DNA from: Acidobacteriota bacterium
GTDB lineage: Bacteria > Acidobacteriota > Vicinamibacteria > Vicinamibacterales > UBA8438
Direction: 5' to 3'
Assembly: GCA_011523845.1 (NCBI GenBank)
Contig: WTFV01000185.1
Span: forward strand, 1 to 54,600
DNA length: 54,600 bases
Part shown: in pieces, positions 49,615 to 54,600 of the stretch
Numbering within the stretch: position 1 is the first letter of the stretch
Layout of the letters: each line of letters opens with the position of its first letter
Made by a program: the position numbers and the translations under genes
Notes under the pieces: model-generated
What the model was told of the DNA's origin: nothing
Seen by the model: the letters and a program-made list of their open reading frames with translations, nothing else
The model's database searches: none

Positions 49615-50052
49615 ATGCCGGGGCTGCTCTTCCTCTGTGTCGCCAACTCCTCGCGCAGCCAGATGGCCGAGGGACTGGCGCGGGAGCGGTTCGGCGACCG
49701 GGTGCGGATTGCCAGCGCGGGGTCGTCCCCCGCCACGGTCAATCCGTTCGCCATCGCGGCCCTCGACGAGGTCGGCATCGACATCAGCGGACAGCGGTCC
49801 AAGAGCGTGGAGACGATCGCCCCGGACGCGGTCGACCTCGTCGTGACGCTGTGCGCCGAAGCGGTCTGCCCGGCGTTCCTGGGAGACGCCCGGCGGCTGC
49901 ACTGGCCGTTGCCCGATCCTGTCGCCGGAGCCGGGTCGGACGCGGAACGGCTCGACGGGTTCCGGGCGGTGCGCGACGAGATCGCACGGCGTCTCGAGAC
50001 CCTGGACGAGCTGCTGCCGGGGGTGCCCGCGGACGCGTCCGCGGAAGGCTGA
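49615..50052 (+). CDS. arsC: Arsenate reductase / low-molecular-weight phosphatase family protein
   Basis: 145 residues. The phosphatase loop CVANSSRS (Cys8-x5-Arg14) is near the N-terminus. Two further cysteines (Cys80 and Cys85 in TLCAEAVCP) fit the thioredoxin-coupled arsenate reductase triad, and the general acid Asp lies in HWPLPDPVAG. Arsenate reductase is the most likely function; a protein tyrosine phosphatase is the alternative. The rhomboid gene starts 3 bases after its stop. No other ars genes are present. Confidence 0.8.
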   Translation: MPGLLFLCVANSSRSQMAEGLARERFGDRVRIASAGSSPATVNPFAIAALDEVGIDISGQRSKSVETIAPDAVDLVVTLCAEAVCPAFLGDARRLHWPLPDPVAGAGSDAERLDGFRAVRDEIARRLETLDELLPGVPADASAEG

Positions 50053-50055
50053 TCC

Positions 50056-51255
50056 ATGTTCCTTCCGCTCGGCGACGAGCCGAATCCCCGCGGCGTCCCG
50101 GTCGTCACCTACAGCCTGATCGGCATCAACGTGGCGGTGTTCCTCTTCGTGACGCTGCCGCTGAGCGCCGTTCCGCCGGGGCTCGACGATCCGGCTCTCG
50201 CGGAGTATCTGCGCGCGCTCGAGTCGCAGCTTTCCCCGCGGATGGCGCTCGCCGCGCTGCAGCAGGTCTCGGCGTACGACCTGGTCGTCTTCTCCTACGG
50301 GTTCCGTCCGATCGATCCGGACCTGCTGGCGCTGTTCACGTCGATGTTCCTGCACGGCGGGTTCATGCACCTCGCCGGCAACATGCTGTTCCTCTGGATC
50401 TACGGCGACAACGTCGAGCACCGGCTCGGTCCGGCGCGCTACCTGGTCGCGTACCTCGGGACCGGCATCCTGGCCACCCTGTCGCACGCGGTGCTGGACC
50501 TCGGCTCGGCCCTGCCGATGGTCGGCGCGTCGGGCGCCATCTCGGGCGTGCTCGGGTTCTACTTCGTCTGGTTCCCCAGAAACCGGGTGCGGCTGTGGAT
50601 CATGCTGTTCCCGATATTCATGAACGTCGTGTACGCACCGGCGCGCCTGGTGCTGGGGATCTACCTCATCGTCGACAACCTGCTCCCGTTCCTGGCCACG
50701 CGCGGCGCCGGCGGGGGCGGCGTGGCCTACGGCGCGCACATCGGCGGCTTCGTCGGGGGACTGGCGTACGCCTGGTGGAGCGAGCGGCGCGAGGTCCAGC
50801 GCCGGCCGGCGGACTTCGAGCCGGACCCGGAGGTGCCCGCTTTCGATGCCGACCCGTCGTCGGTGCGCGGCATCCGGCAGTTGATCGCCGCCGGCGAGCA
50901 CGAGCGGGCCGCGCCCGCCTACTTCGGCCTGAGCCCCGCGCGCACGGCGCGGCTGCTGATGCCCGTGGACTCCATCAACTTCGGGCGCTGGCTGGCGAAC
51001 AACGGGCATCCCGACGCGGCGCTGGTCGTCTATCAGCGGCACCTGCGCGACTATCCGCTCGGCCCGTACGCCGCCGAGGCGCATCTCGGCGCGGGGCTGG
51101 TGCAGCTCTACGCGCGGAACCAGCCGACCGCCGCCTACCAGCACCTGGTCGCGGTCCTCGATGCCGATCCCCATCCCGAGACGGAGGAGTACGCGCGCCG
51201 GGCGCTGGCCGACATCGCGGCCCGACAGAAGTTCCGGGTGCACGGCGTGCATTGA
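50056..51255 (+). CDS. Rhomboid intramembrane protease with C-terminal TPR-like domain
   Basis: 399 residues. Six or so membrane segments in residues 15-245 with rhomboid landmarks: FTSMFLHGGFMHLAGNMLFLW, catalytic Ser159 in MVGASGAISGVLGFY, and His228 in YGAHIGGFVGGLAY. An extra loop (GLDDPALAEYLRALESQLS) follows the first segment. The C-terminal 130 residues (IRQLIAAGEHERAAPAYFGL, RWLANNGHPDAALVVYQRHL, AEAHLGAGLVQLYARNQPTA) are helical repeats like TPRs in the cytoplasm. It should cut transmembrane substrates; none is known here. Probably cotranscribed with arsC. Confidence 0.92.
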   Translation: MFLPLGDEPNPRGVPVVTYSLIGINVAVFLFVTLPLSAVPPGLDDPALAEYLRALESQLSPRMALAALQQVSAYDLVVFSYGFRPIDPDLLALFTSMFLHGGFMHLAGNMLFLWIYGDNVEHRLGPARYLVAYLGTGILATLSHAVLDLGSALPMVGASGAISGVLGFYFVWFPRNRVRLWIMLFPIFMNVVYAPARLVLGIYLIVDNLLPFLATRGAGGGGVAYGAHIGGFVGGLAYAWWSERREVQRRPADFEPDPEVPAFDADPSSVRGIRQLIAAGEHERAAPAYFGLSPARTARLLMPVDSINFGRWLANNGHPDAALVVYQRHLRDYPLGPYAAEAHLGAGLVQLYARNQPTAAYQHLVAVLDADPHPETEEYARRALADIAARQKFRVHGVH

Positions 51256-51301
51256 ACCGCGTCGGTCCCCGGTCGGTCCGCGGGGCTCTTGCCACGGGCT
51301 G

Positions 51302-52825
51302 TCAAGGTCGGCGGGGGATGGGTTCGGTGAGGTGGCCGACCAGCTCGCGCCTCCACCAGTCTCCGTCCACCCCTTCATCGGTCGTCGTGAACCGGTAGCG
51401 GTACATCGCCAGGCGGACGAAGGCGGGCGGCTCGCCGGGGAACGGATTGCCGTCGAGCAGTCCGATCGCAGTCGGGTCGTTCTCGAGGAGGCCGTCGACC
51501 AGGGCGAACAGCCAGTGGGCCTGCCGTTGCGGGTCGAGCGCCGCGAACCACATCTGCCAGTCCAGGCGCGGCATGTGCGGCTGGACGAAGCCGGGCGCGC
51601 GCGCGAGGTCGCCCGCCTTCCACGCGAACGCGTACTCCATCCACGTCACGCCGTCCGCGGACCCTTCGATGACGATCTCCGGCCGCTCGGTCGTCATCAC
51701 GCGGAAGAGGCCGTAGCCGTTGACCGAACGCAGCGGGGCCACCGCCCCGAGCAGTGCGCTGGACCAGGCCGGCATCGCCGCGGGCCGCCGCATCTCCCGA
51801 ACCAGGGTGAGTGCGCTCAGCACGGCCAGGACGGCGACCGGCACCGCGAGGGCCACCCGCCGGGCGCCCGGCCGGGCTTCTCCGGACTGCGCGTACCCGG
51901 GCGGCGCCTGCAGCCACGGCAGCAGGCGGGCGATGACCGCGTCATCGAGCAGGGAGACGTAGAGCACCAGCGTCAACAGGTTGAAGAACCCGTAGTTTCC
52001 GGTGACCGCGATCAGCGCCTGCAGCAGGCAGAGCAGCGCGATGCCGGCGGCCCGCACCATCCGGAAGCGAGGCGGAACGAAGATGATGAACGGCGCGACG
52101 ATCTCGATGAGGAACATCACCGCGACCGACGATGCCCCGAACCAGTCGGGAAGATTGTGCGCGTACCAGCCCACCCAGGTCGGGAGGGGCTGCGTTTCGT
52201 AGTGGTAGCGGAGCGCGGTCAGGCTCCACCACGTCTCGTCGCCGCTCAGCAGCTTGGTGACGCCCGACAGGAAGGTCAGCTTGAACGCGAGGCCCCAGAC
52301 GAGCCAGCGCGCTCCCGCGCCGGGCGGGCGCCGGGTCTCCAGGGGCGGCCACCAGCCCGCCGGCGCATAGAGCACGGCCAGCAGGCCGGTCTCCAGCAGG
52401 AGCAGGTCCCACTGGAAGAACAGGAAGTCCTGACCGGCGACGGTGAGCGACAGGTACAGGGCCCAGAGCGACGCGAAGACGGCGATCGGTGCGAGCCCGA
52501 GCATCGCGGCGGCCGACAGTGCGATCCCGAGCCAGCACAGTCCCATGAGGAGCGCGTCGCCCGGCCAGAGCCAGAGCAGGGTCGGAAGCTGCAGGTAGGC
52601 GCTGCTCCCCCAGAGGTCGTAGGCACGCTCGAGGTAGCCCGCGGCCGGGAGCAGGCCGTCGGATCCGACCAGCCCGGCGAGCTGCGGCGCCAGCGAGGCG
52701 AACGCCACGAGATGGACGAAGCCCAGCAGCCGTAGGAAGACGCCGCGGGACAGCGCGAAGCGGGGTCGATCGTCGGAGAGCAAGAGTCCGCCGCTGACGG
52801 GCACGTCACATTCTACGTAGACCAC
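51302..52825 (-). CDS. Lipase maturation factor-like membrane protein
   Basis: 507 residues from a GTG at 52825; the start is uncertain, with a second in-frame GTG seven codons downstream. It has about eight hydrophobic segments in residues 30-340 (FLRLLGFVHLVAFASLAPQL, QDFLFFQWDLLLLETGLLAV, GLAFKLTFLSGVTKLLSGDE, WWSLTALRYHYETQPLP). These are the landmarks of LMF1/LMF2-type proteins. The C-terminal soluble domain includes RPEIVIEGSADGVTWMEYAF and PHMPRLDWQMWFAAL. Animal LMF1 matures lipases in the ER; bacterial homologues are uncharacterised. Confidence 0.85.
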   Translation of the reverse strand: MVYVECDVPVSGGLLLSDDRPRFALSRGVFLRLLGFVHLVAFASLAPQLAGLVGSDGLLPAAGYLERAYDLWGSSAYLQLPTLLWLWPGDALLMGLCWLGIALSAAAMLGLAPIAVFASLWALYLSLTVAGQDFLFFQWDLLLLETGLLAVLYAPAGWWPPLETRRPPGAGARWLVWGLAFKLTFLSGVTKLLSGDETWWSLTALRYHYETQPLPTWVGWYAHNLPDWFGASSVAVMFLIEIVAPFIIFVPPRFRMVRAAGIALLCLLQALIAVTGNYGFFNLLTLVLYVSLLDDAVIARLLPWLQAPPGYAQSGEARPGARRVALAVPVAVLAVLSALTLVREMRRPAAMPAWSSALLGAVAPLRSVNGYGLFRVMTTERPEIVIEGSADGVTWMEYAFAWKAGDLARAPGFVQPHMPRLDWQMWFAALDPQRQAHWLFALVDGLLENDPTAIGLLDGNPFPGEPPAFVRLAMYRYRFTTTDEGVDGDWWRRELVGHLTEPIPRRP

Positions 52826-52861
52826 GCGGGCCTGCGCGTTGGAGGTACGCAGTGCTGTGCG

Positions 52862-54600
52862 CTAGCCAGTCTCCAGCGCCAACACTGCAGCTCGCAATTC
52901 CATCACGTGCGGCGCCACGAGGACGGTTTCGCCGACCGCCACCGCCGGGCCCGTGTAGACGGGCGCAGGCCGCCCCATGGCGGCGTACGCCTCGGCCAGC
53001 GCGAACCGCAGCTCCGCGAGGTGCACCAGCCTGACCGGCGTGACGCCCGCAACCAGCGTCGGGTCCGTCCATTCTGACGCCGGCAGACCGGCCTCCGCCC
53101 GCAACGCGTCGATCCGGGCCCGCAACTCCAGGAAGTGAATCGCCCGCACCGGCGTCGCCCCCCGCCGGATGGGATGGTCCGTGAACACCGTCGGCGACGC
53201 CTGGTACACTGTCACCCGCTGCCCCGCCACCACCAGCGCACCCGTCCGCGGAAGGCCGCCGTTGGCCCCTACCGCGTAGGTCACCGTCCCCGAGCCCCGG
53301 CCCGAGGCCCCGGACGTCACCGTCAGGAACCCCGACTCGCTCACCGCCGTCCAGGAGCAGGCGGACGCGGTCGTCACCGCGACCTGGCCCGTTCCGGCCG
53401 CCCACACCACGTCCCGGTGCAGCGGCGTCACCCGATACGCACACGGCATCTCGACCGCCACCCGGGCGCTGCGCACCGACTCGCCGCCGTCGACCACCGC
53501 CGCCACCTGGTACGCGTAGACGCCGCCAGGCTCCGCGCCGCCGTCCACATGCCGCAGGCCGCGCACGCCCGTCGCCAGCGTCGCCACCGTCGCGCCCGCC
53601 TCGCGGTAGACCGTGTAGGTCACGTCGGGCGACGGCGTCCACGAGCCCGTGTCCGCCGCCGTCCACGTCAGGACCACCTGCGACGTGTCCGCCGGCTCGG
53701 CGGTCACCGCCGGCCCCGCACGGAGCTGCCGGCCGACCTCCTCCCAGCTCGCCCGGCCGTCGCCGTCCACGTCCAGCGACAACGCGGGATACTGCCTCCG
53801 GGTCCCGAAGTCCCACGGCCCATCCGCAGCCGCGTCGCCGTCGACGTCCACGTCCCACGACGCATACAGGCCGCCGTAGCCGGTCGGAGACTGCAACGCC
53901 GCCGTCGAGCGGCCCGACCCGGCGAGGTCCGCACCGCCGGCCGCAAGCCCCGACGTCTCCGTGTCCCAGTAGCTCGCCGCCGCACCCGGCCGCTCCGTCG
54001 CCCCCACCAGGCCGCCCGCCTCGGCCGACCCCGACACCCGACCCGTCGCATAGCCGGCCGACAGAACACCCCGGTTGTAACCGACCAGACCGCCAACCCG
54101 GAGCGTCCCCCACACGCGGCCCGTCGCGTAGCCTGCCGCGAGCCGGCCCTCATTCGACCCGACCAGGCCGCCCGCCGAGGTCCTTCCCGACACCTCCACG
54201 GCGGCGTAGCTGCCGCCGATGCGCCCCGGGTTGGCTCCGACCAGCCCCCCCACCGCCGCGGACCCCGACACACGCCCCGTCACATGGCTGCCCGTCACCA
54301 GGCCGCCGTTGAGACCCGCAAGACCCCCCACCGCGTTGGTCCCCGACACGTCCGCCTCGAGTACGCCCACGTGACGGACGACGGCCGGCGATCCGGTCGC
54401 TCCGAACAGGCCCGCACCGTCGCCACGCCGCACATACAGACCCCGGATGCGATGCCCGTTGCCCTCGAACATGGCCACGAACGGCGCCGACGCCGACCCC
54501 ACCGGCAACCAGCCCGACCCGCCATCCCAGTACGCGTCCCCCGCATCCGCGCCCCCGCTGCCGTTCGTGTCGAAGTCCAGGTCCGCGCCCAGCTCATACC
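52862..54600 (-). CDS. GLUG-repeat surface protein with BACON-like and HELR-repeat C-terminus, N-terminus off the window
   Basis: The frame is open to the right edge (YELGADLDFDTNG first), so the start lies outside; 578 codons visible. From the N-terminal side: FEGNGHRIRGLYV, then at least five GLUG-type repeats (GGLVGANPGRIGGSYAAVEV, GGLVGSNEGRLAAGYATGRV, GGLVGYNRGVLSAGYATGRV), a calcium-loop-like DVDGDGRASWEEV, a fibronectin III-like domain (VTYTVYREAGATVATLATGV), a BACON-like domain (SACSWTAVSESGFLTVTSGA), and three helical repeats containing AIHFLELRARI, LVHLAELRFAL and APHVMELRAAV. It is likely an extracellular adhesin or polymer-binding protein. Confidence 0.88.
   Translation of the reverse strand, partial: YELGADLDFDTNGSGGADAGDAYWDGGSGWLPVGSASAPFVAMFEGNGHRIRGLYVRRGDGAGLFGATGSPAVVRHVGVLEADVSGTNAVGGLAGLNGGLVTGSHVTGRVSGSAAVGGLVGANPGRIGGSYAAVEVSGRTSAGGLVGSNEGRLAAGYATGRVWGTLRVGGLVGYNRGVLSAGYATGRVSGSAEAGGLVGATERPGAAASYWDTETSGLAAGGADLAGSGRSTAALQSPTGYGGLYASWDVDVDGDAAADGPWDFGTRRQYPALSLDVDGDGRASWEEVGRQLRAGPAVTAEPADTSQVVLTWTAADTGSWTPSPDVTYTVYREAGATVATLATGVRGLRHVDGGAEPGGVYAYQVAAVVDGGESVRSARVAVEMPCAYRVTPLHRDVVWAAGTGQVAVTTASACSWTAVSESGFLTVTSGASGRGSGTVTYAVGANGGLPRTGALVVAGQRVTVYQASPTVFTDHPIRRGATPVRAIHFLELRARIDALRAEAGLPASEWTDPTLVAGVTPVRLVHLAELRFALAEAYAAMGRPAPVYTGPAVAVGETVLVAPHVMELRAAVLALETG

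Overview
The window is one high-G+C bacterial chromosome segment with no rRNA. Gene content suggests an uncultured or little-studied Acidobacteriota, perhaps Vicinamibacteria-like. The clues are outer-membrane proteins with N-terminal carboxypeptidase-regulatory or CBM9/DUF5916 domains, several periplasmic PQQ quinoproteins, a cytochrome c/copper-monooxygenase-like protein, a GLUG/BACON surface protein, and dispersed short repeats. This assignment is an inference from gene content only.

Left part (1-23.3 kb): mostly envelope and housekeeping genes. Reading from the left there is a truncated secreted protein; a LysR regulator followed by an AhpD/CMD-like protein whose conserved redox Cys codon is UGA with a strong hairpin directly after it (a probable selenoprotein); a lipoprotein, a secreted beta-helix-like protein and a TonB-dependent receptor; divergent leuA-leuB, where LeuA lacks its regulatory domain; two tandem DUF5916 outer-membrane paralogues; a PQQ sugar dehydrogenase; a Uma2 nuclease; an M24 peptidase; and a DUF4143 ATPase beside a PIN-domain remnant.

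Middle part (23.4-28.7 kb): a decay zone with broken PadR, redoxin and serine-hydrolase genes, the last carrying a large palindromic insertion. An intact HigBA module and a PQQ alcohol dehydrogenase follow.

Defence region (29.2-41.3 kb): an MNT/HEPN pair leads into a type I restriction-modification operon. The order is hsdM, fic, a HepT-like HEPN toxin, a nucleotidyltransferase fused in frame to HsdS, an abortive-infection-like protein, and hsdR. Most junctions overlap by a few bases. A convergent AbiEi/AbiEii module with a clear operator-promoter arrangement and a tRNA-Ser(GCU) close the region. The MNT-HsdS fusion beside a HEPN toxin with an intact RX4HXY motif is the best candidate for an unusual system: a restriction complex carrying its own toxin-neutralising enzyme domain.

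Right part (41.3-54.6 kb): VapB with a broken VapC, an orphan ribbon-helix-helix protein, a frameshifted DinB gene, a cytochrome c/Cu monooxygenase-like protein, two secreted unknowns, a second PQQ alcohol dehydrogenase, a Rho_N-domain protein, an FKBP lipoprotein divergent from an arsenate-reductase-like protein plus rhomboid protease, a lipase-maturation-factor-like membrane protein, and a GLUG-repeat surface protein that runs off the right edge.
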